A stretch of DNA of 27,012 bases. Source: a virus. The notes beneath the pieces are model-generated. The model was given only the letters and a program-made list of their open reading frames with translations, was not told where the DNA came from and ran no database searches. Of the stretch, positions 4,259 to 11,954 are shown in pieces. The position numbers and the translations under genes were made by a program. The number at the start of each line of letters is the position of its first letter. Within the stretch, counting starts at the first letter, position 1. Where the stretch lies: positions 1 through 27,012 of IMG/VR virus record IMGVR_UViG_3300008220_000050, one strand, 5' to 3'.

Positions 4259-5338
4259 ATGGGATTCTTTTCAGACACTGCACTTGTGCCACACTTTAAG
4301 GGTTATCAAGATGTAGTTGATAGATTTAACAGCGCTAAGCACATACGCAATAGCAGTGAAAATGAAAGACGATTGTGTGACAGCGGAATGGATAGTGATA
4401 AAGATAAGAACGGCAGGCGACAGAAGCATAAGCTTTTAAAACGTGTTCCGATTACGGCAGATTGTTATGGCGAGCAAATGTATGAAGTGTCTCTTCATGA
4501 TAATACTATTGTTGAATACCACCCCACTTACTATGCCATAAACATGTGTGGTTGGAACAGCACTAGCACCATTGGTATGTTAGAAAAACTTACAGGGAGT
4601 GAGATACATCCGTTTAACCCACATGCCTATGCACCCAAGGGATTCCCTACAACCACAGAGAAAAGAGACCACCGCCGAGGTTATCGCACACCTAAAGTAA
4701 CTGTAAGATTTAAACGTTGGGAAATGAAAATTCCAGTTACTACCCTCACCAGTGCGGTTGCTGTGTGGTTTCCAGAAGGTCGAGCAACGAACAGAGTGTT
4801 GGTAGGACGAACCGAGTTTAATGATTCTGTATCAGGGTATCTCATTGACGACTCAAAAAAATACACGTTTAACTACGATAACACCCCCATTGACACTAAA
4901 CAGTTTGCTGAGTTTCACAAGTGCAAAGTTAACAGAAAAGAACTAAACAAAGTAAGGAAGGAGGTAAAACCTTTTGTAGATTATGTTAAGGCTACCCTCA
5001 CACTAACTTCAAACGATGGAGGTAAGTCTGTGCCTCAAGAGTCATGCGGCTTAAGAGAGACCCACACGGGTGAAGTAATTAGTGATTACATACACAACCT
5101 CAAGGCTTCAGAAATGTACAGCCTCATATATTTTTACTGTCAGTTAAAAAAATCTAAGGAGGTTAAAAATTATTTTGATTCGATAGATGAAGGTAGGTTG
5201 TGGGCAGAAATGCTTGACGCGCTAAAAATAGAGCACCATATACCATACAGGTCGATTGTTTTTATCGAAGACATAATGTGTGACCTAGATAAGATTATGA
5301 AACACGCTAACCCACGTACATTAGTACGAGTTAGTTAA
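4259..5338 (+). CDS. Unknown protein (359 aa)
   Basis: Unknown family, preceded by TAGGAGAGATGAT. There is a charged, low-complexity region at residues 30-60 (SSENERR, DSDKDKNGRRQKHKLLKR). A folded-looking middle (60-200) follows, with several aromatic motifs (YHPTYYAINMCGWNST), then a helical C-terminus with paired Lys/Glu. No catalytic motif, signal or membrane helix is evident. It sits between operator copies 6 and 7, one of the units that the dyads punctuate, and directly upstream of the MoxR gene. Confidence 0.75.
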   Translation: MGFFSDTALVPHFKGYQDVVDRFNSAKHIRNSSENERRLCDSGMDSDKDKNGRRQKHKLLKRVPITADCYGEQMYEVSLHDNTIVEYHPTYYAINMCGWNSTSTIGMLEKLTGSEIHPFNPHAYAPKGFPTTTEKRDHRRGYRTPKVTVRFKRWEMKIPVTTLTSAVAVWFPEGRATNRVLVGRTEFNDSVSGYLIDDSKKYTFNYDNTPIDTKQFAEFHKCKVNRKELNKVRKEVKPFVDYVKATLTLTSNDGGKSVPQESCGLRETHTGEVISDYIHNLKASEMYSLIYFYCQLKKSKEVKNYFDSIDEGRLWAEMLDALKIEHHIPYRSIVFIEDIMCDLDKIMKHANPRTLVRVS

Positions 5339-5341
5339 CCT

Positions 5342-5370
5342 GAACTTCTGGCTATTGTAGCCAAAAGTTC
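5342..5370. promoter_or_regulatory. 29-bp dyad operator, copy 7
   Basis: Half-sites GAACTTCTGGCTA and TAGCCAAAAGTTC are separated by 3 bp. It begins 4 bp after the preceding stop and ends about 10 bp before the ribosome site of the MoxR-like gene. Confidence 0.88.
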
Positions 5371-5391
5371 GCAACTTAAAAGGAGAATGTA

Positions 5392-6438
5392 ATGGAAACA
5401 ACCATTAGTTTAAAAGAAGCAGAAGAGTTAATTGCCCAAGTGGGTAAAGATTTAACTGTACACCTCAGAGGACAACCAGGAATTGGTAAGTCCACACTAC
5501 TAACTACACTAGCCAAGAGATTCCCTGACTACGAGCCAGTCTACATTGACTGCGCAGACTTAGACTTGGGTGACTTGGCTATGCCTGCCATGAATCATGA
5601 GTCAAAGACCACAGCATTCTACCCAAATGAAAGGTTTGCAATTCATAAAGGTAGACCTGTGCTTGTGATGCTTGATGAGATAACTAAAGCATCTGAGCCT
5701 GTCAAGAATATGCTGTTGCCTGTGATGCTTGAACGCAGACTAGGAGCAGTGGAGTTTCATCCTGATAGCATAGTGTTTTCCACAGGTAACCTTACGACTG
5801 ATGCTGTGGGTGACAACATAAAAGCACATGCTAAGAACAGGATTAGTCAGGTAACAGTGCGCAACCCTAATGACACTGAATGGTGTGCGTGGGGTGGAGA
5901 TAATGATATAGCACCAGAGATATTGGCTTGGGTTAATCAGTTCCCTCATTGTCTTGCGTCTTACACGGATAAGTCACAGGCTGAGAACTTCTATATCTAC
6001 AACCCTGCTAAACAACAAGATGCGTTCGTATCACCACGTTCATTAGCTAAGGCTTCATTCATAGTCAAAACAAGACATGAACTAGGAGACAATGCCACGA
6101 TGGTAGCACTAGCAGGGACTATCGGTGAAGCCGCGGCTCGTGATATGTCTGCGTACTTTAGCCTCGCTGATGCACTACCTACCAGAGAAGCTATCTACAA
6201 CACACCAGAAAAAGCGAAGTTGCCTGATGACCCCGCGGCCAGAGTTATTCTAATCATGCGTGAGTTGCAGGCATACAACAAGAAAACCTTTCAGGCTGTT
6301 ACTCAATACTTAGAGAGACTACCTAAAGAGTTACAGGCTCTGTTCTTTACTTCGATCATGAATTCCCAACATCAGTATGAAATATCGAAACTAAAATCAT
6401 TCACAAACTGGGTAAACAAGAACCACCAATTTTTATAG
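5392..6438 (+). CDS. MoxR-family AAA+ ATPase (348 aa)
   Basis: An ATP-driven remodelling protein of the MoxR/CobS-like AAA+ group. Walker A is GQPGIGKST (residues 27-35), Walker B is VLVMLDE (90-96) and sensor 1 is VFSTGN (128-133). A downstream Arg in AKNRISQV is a plausible finger. The length is normal for the family. MoxR ATPases typically work with a VWA-domain partner, and such a partner lies 260 bp downstream (6697-7881), with one small gene between. A DUF3150-like protein follows later in the operon. The target is unknown; the pair may act as a chaperone or a metal-insertion device. The start has AAAGGAGAATGTA upstream, and operator copy 7 precedes it. Confidence 0.88.
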   Translation: METTISLKEAEELIAQVGKDLTVHLRGQPGIGKSTLLTTLAKRFPDYEPVYIDCADLDLGDLAMPAMNHESKTTAFYPNERFAIHKGRPVLVMLDEITKASEPVKNMLLPVMLERRLGAVEFHPDSIVFSTGNLTTDAVGDNIKAHAKNRISQVTVRNPNDTEWCAWGGDNDIAPEILAWVNQFPHCLASYTDKSQAENFYIYNPAKQQDAFVSPRSLAKASFIVKTRHELGDNATMVALAGTIGEAAARDMSAYFSLADALPTREAIYNTPEKAKLPDDPAARVILIMRELQAYNKKTFQAVTQYLERLPKELQALFFTSIMNSQHQYEISKLKSFTNWVNKNHQFL

Positions 6439-6449
6439 GAGAATAAATT

Positions 6450-6713
6450 ATGAGTAACGAAAACTTAACTACTAAGCAACGTACAGCTTTATATCTAGCA
6501 ATAGATGATACTAAATATGCGTATCGAGATAAATTTGACGATATACCTAAGGTACATACTGAGATGGCAAATTCTATATTGTGGGAATCCTTAGGACGTT
6601 ATTACTTTCTCGGTCAATATACCTTTGATAAGGCATTAAAATATGCTGAATCAGAGGCTAGTGATTACTTAATGAAATACTCAGGGGAGGATAGTGATGG
6701 CGAAGCTAACTAG
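6450..6713 (+). CDS. Unknown small protein between MoxR and VWA genes (87 aa)
   Basis: Unknown family. The ATG follows ATAGGAGAATAAATT. It is predominantly helical, with many Tyr, Asp and Glu residues and an acidic C-terminus (SGEDSDGEAN). Its last codons contain the ribosome site AGGGGAGG of the next gene and overlap it by 17 bp, so it is likely co-translated with the VWA protein and may belong to the same complex. Confidence 0.75.
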   Translation: MSNENLTTKQRTALYLAIDDTKYAYRDKFDDIPKVHTEMANSILWESLGRYYFLGQYTFDKALKYAESEASDYLMKYSGEDSDGEAN

Positions 6714-7881
6714 ACCAGAAGATAGGGTTACTAAGGCACACATTCGTATCATGACCAGTCCTGAGTTCTGTATGTTCTCAGGTGTGTTGTCAATAGGGGA
6801 TATAACTTTTAGCAGAGATATACCTACCGCGTGTACTAATGGACGTGATGTTATCTATAACCCTGACTTCATAGACACGATGAATGATAAGGAGCTTACG
6901 TTCGTGATACTTCATGAAGCTATACACAAAGCCTTTCAACATATGACTATGTGGGAAAAGCTGTTCAAGGAAGATGCTAGGTTGACCAACATAGCGGCTG
7001 ATTACGTAGTTAACAGCAGTATTGTGGAAGCTGACCCCAAGAAAGCGCGGTGTGAAATGCCTAGTAATGCTCTGTATGACAAGAAATATGATGGCATGAC
7101 AACAAAGCAAATCTTTGAGCAGCTAAAGAAAAACCCTCCTCCACAGGGAGGTAAGGGAGGTGAGGGTAAAGATGGGGATCAAGAGACTTTGGACTCACAT
7201 GACTGGGAAGGTGCTAAGAAAATGTCTGAAGCGGAGAAAACAAAGACTCAGAAACAGATAGACCAAGCACTGCGCCAAGGAGAAGTAATCAGAGGAAAAC
7301 TCGGAGGAAATACTAACAGAGGAGTTAAGGAGTTACTCGCGCCACAAGTGAACTGGCGAGAACAGCTACGAGAGTACGTCACCACTGTGTCCAAGAGTAA
7401 AGATGAAACTTCTTTTAAGCGACCACATAGGAGGTTTATAGGTCAGGATATTTATATGCCTTCTATGATAGGTAACTGTGTAAATAAAATAGTTATCGCG
7501 GGAGATTTGTCTGGCTCTATCAGTAAGGAAACAGAACGTAAGTTTCTGACTGAGGCAATACAAGTCTGCAAGGATGTTAACCCTAAGAGCATTGACCTCA
7601 TTTGGTGGGACTATGAGGTGCAAGGACATGAGGTCTACATGGAGGGAGAGTATGACACTATCTTAGAACGCACCAAACCAAAAGGTGGGGGAGGAACTCG
7701 TGTTGGGTGTGTAAACAATTTTATTAAAGATAAAAGGTTAGAACCTGATGTTGTAATTATTCTTACTGATGGTTATGTGGAACACGACTGGGGTGGTGAT
7801 TGGAAGTACCCAACGTTATGGGCGATTACAAGTAAGTATTGTGATTCACCGCACGGTAAATCAATTTATATAGACGAGTAA
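6697..7881 (+). CDS. VWA-like metallopeptidase-domain protein, MoxR partner (394 aa)
   Basis: I choose ATG 6697, 6 bases after AGGGGAGG, over GTG 6694. The N-terminal half matches the putative metallopeptidase domain of the DUF2201 type. It has HEAIH (residues 73-77), followed by LTNIAADYVVN, which corresponds to the conserved second motif of this group. A Gly/Pro-rich flexible linker (about 145-165) follows. The C-terminal half is a VWA-like domain with a MIDAS-type DLSGS motif (270-274) and a later ILTDGY. Proteins of this build pair with MoxR ATPases. It may be a protease, or HExxH may only hold metal. A 36-bp segment (6970-7005) is duplicated in the 67-aa gene at 3123. Confidence 0.85.
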   Translation: MAKLTRPEDRVTKAHIRIMTSPEFCMFSGVLSIGDITFSRDIPTACTNGRDVIYNPDFIDTMNDKELTFVILHEAIHKAFQHMTMWEKLFKEDARLTNIAADYVVNSSIVEADPKKARCEMPSNALYDKKYDGMTTKQIFEQLKKNPPPQGGKGGEGKDGDQETLDSHDWEGAKKMSEAEKTKTQKQIDQALRQGEVIRGKLGGNTNRGVKELLAPQVNWREQLREYVTTVSKSKDETSFKRPHRRFIGQDIYMPSMIGNCVNKIVIAGDLSGSISKETERKFLTEAIQVCKDVNPKSIDLIWWDYEVQGHEVYMEGEYDTILERTKPKGGGGTRVGCVNNFIKDKRLEPDVVIILTDGYVEHDWGGDWKYPTLWAITSKYCDSPHGKSIYIDE

Positions 7882-7886
7882 CAAAC

Positions 7887-7915
7887 GAACAAATGGCTAT
7901 TGTAGCCAAAAGTTC
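7887..7915. promoter_or_regulatory. 29-bp dyad operator, copy 8
   Basis: Half-sites GAACAAATGGCTA and TAGCCAAAAGTTC are separated by 3 bp. It abuts the AGGAGG ribosome site of the following gene (7916-7921), so bound protein, or the RNA hairpin, could also affect translation. Confidence 0.88.
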
Positions 7916-7927
7916 AAGGAGGTGAAT

Positions 7928-8134
7928 ATGTATTTTGTAACAATTTTATGGGGTGAAAACCCTAGTAAATATGAGGAACCAGAACAGTATTACTTTAACA
8001 CTGAGCAAGAACGAGAGGCATTTATGTCTGGAGTAAACACTGCGATGGGGTGGCAAGACTATGACGTGCAGTTTCATAGTACTCCAAAGAAATTTAAACA
8101 CGAAGAGTTTGATAACTATAAAGGAGAAGAGTAA
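7928..8134 (+). CDS. Unknown small protein, VTILWG family member A (68 aa)
   Basis: ATG 7928 is 6 bases from AGGAGG; GTG 7922 directly abuts it and is rejected. The protein is acidic. It is clearly paralogous to the 103-aa product at 8735: both have VTILWG, a Glu/Asp/Tyr-rich segment, F(N/D)TE(Q/E)E, an AF or AFLHGV segment, then (G)W(Q/M)(D/E)Y(D/E)(V/I). The function is unknown. A domain of about 45 residues predicted to be alpha/beta is shared. The stop overlaps the next ATG by one base. Confidence 0.75.
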   Translation: MYFVTILWGENPSKYEEPEQYYFNTEQEREAFMSGVNTAMGWQDYDVQFHSTPKKFKHEEFDNYKGEE

Positions 8135-8505
8135 TGAGTGAAATAGAGAAAGCAACGGAGCATATGCTCAAGATAGTAGAAATACTTAAAGGTGTCGATA
8201 AACGACTAAAAAATCTGGAGGGTAACAAGATGAATATAGAAGGTGTAGACGCGCAACAAATAATTGATGGGATTAGAGATAATCTGGACTATGGTGAGAT
8301 AGCAGACCATATAAACCCATCTGATGTTGCTGAGCACATAGATCAAAATAGTATAGTAGAGGATGTAGCACAATACTATGGCGCAGAAGGTATAGCTGAA
8401 CACATAGATGTAGACCAAGTGGCCGAGCACGTGGAGGTTAATTACAAAGCATTGGCTCAGCATTTAATAAAAGCTTTTATGGGTGGTAAGGAGGATAAGT
8501 CATGA
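8134..8505 (+). CDS. Unknown acidic protein with internal AEHID repeats (123 aa)
   Basis: AAAGGAG lies before the ATG. After a short coiled-coil-like N-terminus (residues 1-30), the rest is a string of degenerate units built on (A/D)(D/E)HI: IADHINPSDVAEHID, then IAEHIDVDQVAEHVEV. The units are about 15-25 residues, strongly acidic, with His at regular positions. This could be a metal- or protein-binding helical repeat. No known family is assigned. It ends EDKS, encoded by the ribosome site of the next gene. Confidence 0.72.
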   Translation: MSEIEKATEHMLKIVEILKGVDKRLKNLEGNKMNIEGVDAQQIIDGIRDNLDYGEIADHINPSDVAEHIDQNSIVEDVAQYYGAEGIAEHIDVDQVAEHVEVNYKALAQHLIKAFMGGKEDKS

Positions 8506-8738
8506 GTTCAATAAAAGTAACAGAGAAAGCATTAGAGTTTCGTACACCAAATTGCTATACGCAAAATGGTGATGAAGAAGGAATGAAATGTCGTTGGTAT
8601 GACGACGTGCATGAGCAGATGGAAATGTTATTTGATAAATGGTTAGAGGAACACCCTGAGTTTAAGGACGCAGACCTTTTTCCATACAACACTAGAGTAG
8701 TCTTTGATATTGGAACCAATGAGGAGGATAAGTCATGA
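8502..8738 (+). CDS. Unknown acidic protein (78 aa)
   Basis: The start overlaps the previous stop (ATGA). The ribosome site and start, GGAGGATAAGTCATGAGT, are identical over 18 bp to those of the next gene (8723-8740). The protein is acidic and rich in Trp, Glu and Asp, with no recognised motif. Its end NEEDKS resembles the ends of its neighbours because the same AGGAGG site encodes it. Confidence 0.7.
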   Translation: MSSIKVTEKALEFRTPNCYTQNGDEEGMKCRWYDDVHEQMEMLFDKWLEEHPEFKDADLFPYNTRVVFDIGTNEEDKS

Positions 8739-9046
8739 GTGATAAAGAAACATTATTAGGAAATTCTCAAGTTAATAAATGTAGTGACGTCGCTACCAAC
8801 AGCGAAAAGAATTCAGTAACTATTCTATGGGGTCAAGCATTACGTAAAGATAAACCTGACACGTATGAATTTGATACAGAGGAAGAACTTTATGCATTTC
8901 TGCATGGAGTTGAGGAGAGTTCTGGGTGGATGGAATATGAAATCTTGTGCGAAATGAGTGATAACACGTGGCAAAAAGATAGTGATGGCACACGTATGGT
9001 GGTAACGAGTGACGGCAAATGGAGAGAGGAAGAGGAGGATAAGTGA
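8735..9046 (+). CDS. Unknown protein, VTILWG family member B (103 aa)
   Basis: This is the paralogue of the 68-aa protein at 7928. The shared region covers roughly residues 27-70 (VTILWG, then YEFDTEEELYAFLHGV and GWMEYEI). It has an extra 25-residue N-terminal tail and a charged C-terminal tail. The ATGA overlap and AGGAGG site support the start. The function is unknown. Retention of two copies within 1 kb suggests a dosage or pairing role. Confidence 0.72.
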   Translation: MSDKETLLGNSQVNKCSDVATNSEKNSVTILWGQALRKDKPDTYEFDTEEELYAFLHGVEESSGWMEYEILCEMSDNTWQKDSDGTRMVVTSDGKWREEEEDK

Positions 9047-9300
9047 TGGACTATGTAGACACAAAAGTATTTTGGAAAACTATAGCACTAATCAAATCAG
9101 TAGGAGATATAACTGAGGAGAGAGGTACTTTAGATTCAGGTAAAAAGAGTGGGATACAACAGGTATTTTATAAAGATGGTGAGGGGATAGTAGTGGGGGA
9201 AGTTCTTCGTGAACCCCCCGACCCTACTAACCACTACATTAACTACACATACATAACAAGTAAACCAGAACTTTGGGAAAAAGTTAAGGAGGTATCATGA
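9046..9300 (+). CDS. Unknown small protein (84 aa)
   Basis: ATG 9046 is 7 bases after AGGAGG and overlaps the preceding TGA; GTG 9043 is closer and less likely. It is a soluble sequence with a beta-rich middle (GIQQVFYKDGEGIVVGEVLREP) and a Tyr-rich end. Unknown family. Its last codons carry the AAGGAGG site of the next gene. Confidence 0.7.
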   Translation: MDYVDTKVFWKTIALIKSVGDITEERGTLDSGKKSGIQQVFYKDGEGIVVGEVLREPPDPTNHYINYTYITSKPELWEKVKEVS

Positions 9301-9716
9301 GTAAACACCCTGTAAGAATCTACCAAGAACAGATGGAAAAAGATGGTGGGTTTGAAGAATGCGAGGAGCATATTGAACTTCTAGAAGATTGTTATCCTGG
9401 GTACGTAGAAGATGATGAACATTCTGAACAACAATATGAAATGGTATTTGAAGATAAAGTACAAGAAGCTAGAGACTTACTCTATAACCACCCAGAATCT
9501 TTTGCAGAGATAATAGAGGAACTCAGAGCAGAGGATAGAGAATATGATTTTGATTTCGCTAAGGCTTTTATGGATAACTTGAAAGACTTACCCCATGCAG
9601 AGGAGGAAACAAATGTCATAAGGTCTCACAGCATAGTAATAAACATACGAAAAGCATATGAAAATTTGATAGACGCATATGCTGAAACATTAACCAGAAA
9701 AGAACTAGGAGGATAA
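9297..9716 (+). CDS. Unknown very acidic protein (139 aa)
   Basis: The start lies in an ATGA overlap with AAGGAGG before it. Glu and Asp make up roughly a third of the residues, with long helical stretches (about 20-100). Such highly acidic small phage proteins sometimes mimic DNA or sequester host proteins, but nothing here proves that. No family is recognised. The next gene starts 1 bp after the stop with an AGGAGG site. Confidence 0.72.
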   Translation: MSKHPVRIYQEQMEKDGGFEECEEHIELLEDCYPGYVEDDEHSEQQYEMVFEDKVQEARDLLYNHPESFAEIIEELRAEDREYDFDFAKAFMDNLKDLPHAEEETNVIRSHSIVINIRKAYENLIDAYAETLTRKELGG

Positions 9717-9717
9717 C

Positions 9718-10353
9718 ATGAGCATAAACTTAGCATCGCAACATTTAAAGCATTGTATTGATGTTAGCATGACGTTTAATTGGAAATTATTTAGCGCTAG
9801 GCAACAGAAAAGTATCATAAAGCCTTTGAGAGAGGGTGTGGTAAAAGATAGCGAGTGCACGACAGCGCAACTAGCACGTCGTATCGCTAGTAAATGTGGT
9901 GTGCCTTTAATTAAAGTGTCGCAGTATGGACTAGAGATTCCATTCAATTCTCACTCACTTATTGATTTAACACACCCTGTTTGGAACGCGCTGATGAGGC
10001 ACTATCTAATGTGTAAAGTTTTATGTCCCGACATCAGAGGATTAGATGAAAATATAGAAGAGTTGGAAAAACTCCTCAACTGTAAAGCATATCCGCATAG
10101 GCCAGAACAAAGTCGTTACAACTGGGATCTGTATTTTACATATGACAAAATAAACCCAAAAGTTTTTACGCAGTTTAAAAAAGATTTAGTTACTCCCGTC
10201 AAGCTTAAACCAGAAGACGCGGAGTTTTTAAATAGGTTAGAAAAAGGATTAGAATCAAACATAACCCTTTCTCTTGACCTTCACGGTTGGAATCATGATT
10301 ACATAAACAGTGCAAGTATTACCAAGACAGCACCAAGTGGTACTAAACTATAA
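9718..10353 (+). CDS. Unknown protein (211 aa)
   Basis: The start has AGGAGG 7 bases upstream. The first 90 residues include a basic stretch (TTAQLARRIASKCGVPLIKVSQYG) that could be a helix-turn-helix-like segment, though weakly. The rest is mixed. There are no catalytic motifs. The tail is Ser/Thr-rich, and the stop codon lies inside a short tandem repeat of ACTATAA at 10342-10363. Confidence 0.72.
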   Translation: MSINLASQHLKHCIDVSMTFNWKLFSARQQKSIIKPLREGVVKDSECTTAQLARRIASKCGVPLIKVSQYGLEIPFNSHSLIDLTHPVWNALMRHYLMCKVLCPDIRGLDENIEELEKLLNCKAYPHRPEQSRYNWDLYFTYDKINPKVFTQFKKDLVTPVKLKPEDAEFLNRLEKGLESNITLSLDLHGWNHDYINSASITKTAPSGTKL

Positions 10354-10363
10354 ACTATAAACT
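10342..10363 (+). repeat. Short tandem repeat across a stop codon
   Basis: About three units of ACTATAA/ACTAAA run in tandem through the stop codon of the 211-aa gene and up to the AGGAGG site of the next. Unit gain or loss would keep the frame-independent junction but change the spacing. It is probably a slippage product. Confidence 0.55.
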
Positions 10364-10376
10364 AGGAGGATTCATT

Positions 10377-11243
10377 ATGGAATCAGTAAGCATAGCATCA
10401 AGCGCAGTCCAAATAGATCTCAACATATCTACATGGACAGCACGTAAACTAGATAGAAAAGTTTCAGAAGAGATTGATGGAACTAAGAAAGCTAATACAC
10501 GAGCAGGCAATTACAACAAGCACTTGCTCGCAGGCACTAAACAACTGAAAGACATTCAGTCATTGACTGGGGAAATAAGAAACTGGCATGTAAAGCAGAC
10601 ACTTCCTTGGTCTGACAATGGTACGCGGTTGTTACCAATGAGTAACTTTTTTAAATACAAGGAACAGCTAACTGAGTATCAGCATCAGTTTGATACTAAA
10701 GTGCAACAGCTAGTGCAAGACTATCCTCAGTTAATAAGTCTTTCAGCTTTTAACTTGGGTGAGTTATTTAATCGAGACGATTACCCTCCCGCGGAGGAAA
10801 TTGAAAGTAAATTCAACCTGAGCTACACTATTATTCCCGTGCCTGAGGCAGGAGATTTTAGAGTAGATATTGGGAACGACATTCGTCAAGAACTTGAGAC
10901 TCAATATGAGGATGCTTATCAACAAAAGGTGGAGACAGCTATGAGTAGTGCTTGGTCTAGACTACACACCACATTAGAAAATATGGTGGCAAAACTAGCC
11001 GACCCCCGATGGAATGAAGAGGACACTAAGAACCCTCAGGTTTATGATTCGTTCATAGGCCATGGGATGGAGCTAACCTCTCTTCTGACAAGTCTTAACA
11101 TTACAAATGATAATGACTTAGAGCAAGCGAGAATAGGTCTCGAACAAGCATTGGCAGGGGTTCAACCTGACATGATTAAAAACCAACCTTACGTCAGAGA
11201 AAAGTTACTCAAGGATGTTCAATCCATTAAGGACTTAATATGA
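10377..11243 (+). CDS. DUF3150-like protein (288 aa)
   Basis: AGGAGG precedes the ATG. The sequence around residues 75-95 (TLPWSDNGTRLLPMSNFFKY) and the later YPQLIS, LGELFNRDDYPPAEEIESKF and IIPVPEAGDFRVDI fit my memory of DUF3150, a family found in mobile elements together with MoxR ATPases and VWA/CobT-like proteins. That context is present here (5392-7881). The protein is mostly helical, soluble, and has no catalytic motif. It may be an adaptor or substrate of the MoxR-VWA pair. The family call is from memory of the pattern, not from a search. Confidence 0.55.
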   Translation: MESVSIASSAVQIDLNISTWTARKLDRKVSEEIDGTKKANTRAGNYNKHLLAGTKQLKDIQSLTGEIRNWHVKQTLPWSDNGTRLLPMSNFFKYKEQLTEYQHQFDTKVQQLVQDYPQLISLSAFNLGELFNRDDYPPAEEIESKFNLSYTIIPVPEAGDFRVDIGNDIRQELETQYEDAYQQKVETAMSSAWSRLHTTLENMVAKLADPRWNEEDTKNPQVYDSFIGHGMELTSLLTSLNITNDNDLEQARIGLEQALAGVQPDMIKNQPYVREKLLKDVQSIKDLI

Positions 11244-11617
11244 AGGTAATAAAACTGACTGATGAAGATGATGCTGACTATCTTAGGAAAAAAGAAAGGG
11301 TAGCCATAGGAACGTTAAAACTAGCAGGAGACGGTTCTTATGTTAAAGGTGTAGGTATGCGTGATGGGGACTTCTATTTACTAGAGGAGACATCCGAAGA
11401 CTCTGAGTATATGGCTTTTATAGGTGAAGTTGATCCTACACAGCGCCAATGGTTAGTTGATACTATACTGACGAACGGTACAAAAAACACATTAGACATA
11501 GACTTACCTCCTATTCCAGAAGGTAGCACTCTTGTTTTCTTCAAAAAAATACGCCGTAAAAAGTGCTTGTTCAGAACTTTATGGGACTTCACGATTGTAG
11601 AGAAAAGTTTGTTTTAA
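11240..11617 (+). CDS. Unknown protein (125 aa)
   Basis: The start overlaps the previous stop (ATGA), with weak ribosome-site support, so coupling is likely. The N-terminus is acidic, the middle is beta-rich (VKGVGMRDGDFYLLEE), and the C-terminus is basic and aromatic (FFKKIRRKKCLFRTLWDF). No known family. The operator copy 9 starts 3 bp after the stop. Confidence 0.68.
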   Translation: MKVIKLTDEDDADYLRKKERVAIGTLKLAGDGSYVKGVGMRDGDFYLLEETSEDSEYMAFIGEVDPTQRQWLVDTILTNGTKNTLDIDLPPIPEGSTLVFFKKIRRKKCLFRTLWDFTIVEKSLF

Positions 11618-11619
11618 AC

Positions 11620-11648
11620 GAACAAATGGTTATCATAGCCAAAAGTTC
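11620..11648. promoter_or_regulatory. 29-bp dyad operator, copy 9
   Basis: Half-sites GAACAAATGGTTA and TAGCCAAAAGTTC are separated by 3 bp. It fills the gap before the VRR-NUC gene, which has no clear ribosome site of its own. It is the last copy in the window; the replication block has none. Confidence 0.88.
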
Positions 11649-11660
11649 TATGTTTATGTG

Positions 11661-11954
11661 ATGAGTAAAAAAGTTACAGAGAAGTGGGTAAAGCGCCAAG
11701 TGACCAGTCGGTTAAAAGAGCTTGGCGCTTACTACTTCTTCCCTGTGGCAAGTGGGTACATGTCCTCTGGTGTACCTGATATAGTAGCCTGCTACAAAAG
11801 TAAATTCATAGGTATCGAATGTAAAGCCAACGGAAACAAACCAACCCCCCTCCAACTTAAAAACCTCAACGAAATAAAACTATCTTCTGGGATTTCTCTG
11901 GTCATTGACGAGAATAATCTAGAAGATGTTATTTCCAAGCTGCTAGAACTTTAA
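11661..11954 (+). CDS. VRR-NUC domain nuclease (97 aa)
   Basis: A stand-alone virus-type replication-repair nuclease of the PD-(D/E)XK fold. The motifs are GVPDIVACYK (around residue 38), followed by IGIECKANGN, giving the D...ExK active site, and a downstream PTPLQ that supplies the usual Gln. About 100 residues is typical for phage versions, which can cut branched DNA. I choose ATG 11661; GTG 11658 is the alternative. No ribosome site is obvious, and operator copy 9 is 12 bp upstream. It sits at the boundary between the unknown-gene operon and the replication block. Confidence 0.88.
   Translation: MSKKVTEKWVKRQVTSRLKELGAYYFFPVASGYMSSGVPDIVACYKSKFIGIECKANGNKPTPLQLKNLNEIKLSSGISLVIDENNLEDVISKLLEL

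Noticed and set aside
6790-7110. Antisense frames within the MoxR/VWA and neighbouring genes
   Set aside because: They are shadows of strongly coding sequence with no start signals.
363-11648. CRISPR-like array from the repeated 29-bp element
   Set aside because: Spacing runs from about a hundred bases to several kilobases, repeats are dyads with variable bases, and no spacer layout or cas operon exists; the Cas4-like nuclease is a general phage exonuclease.
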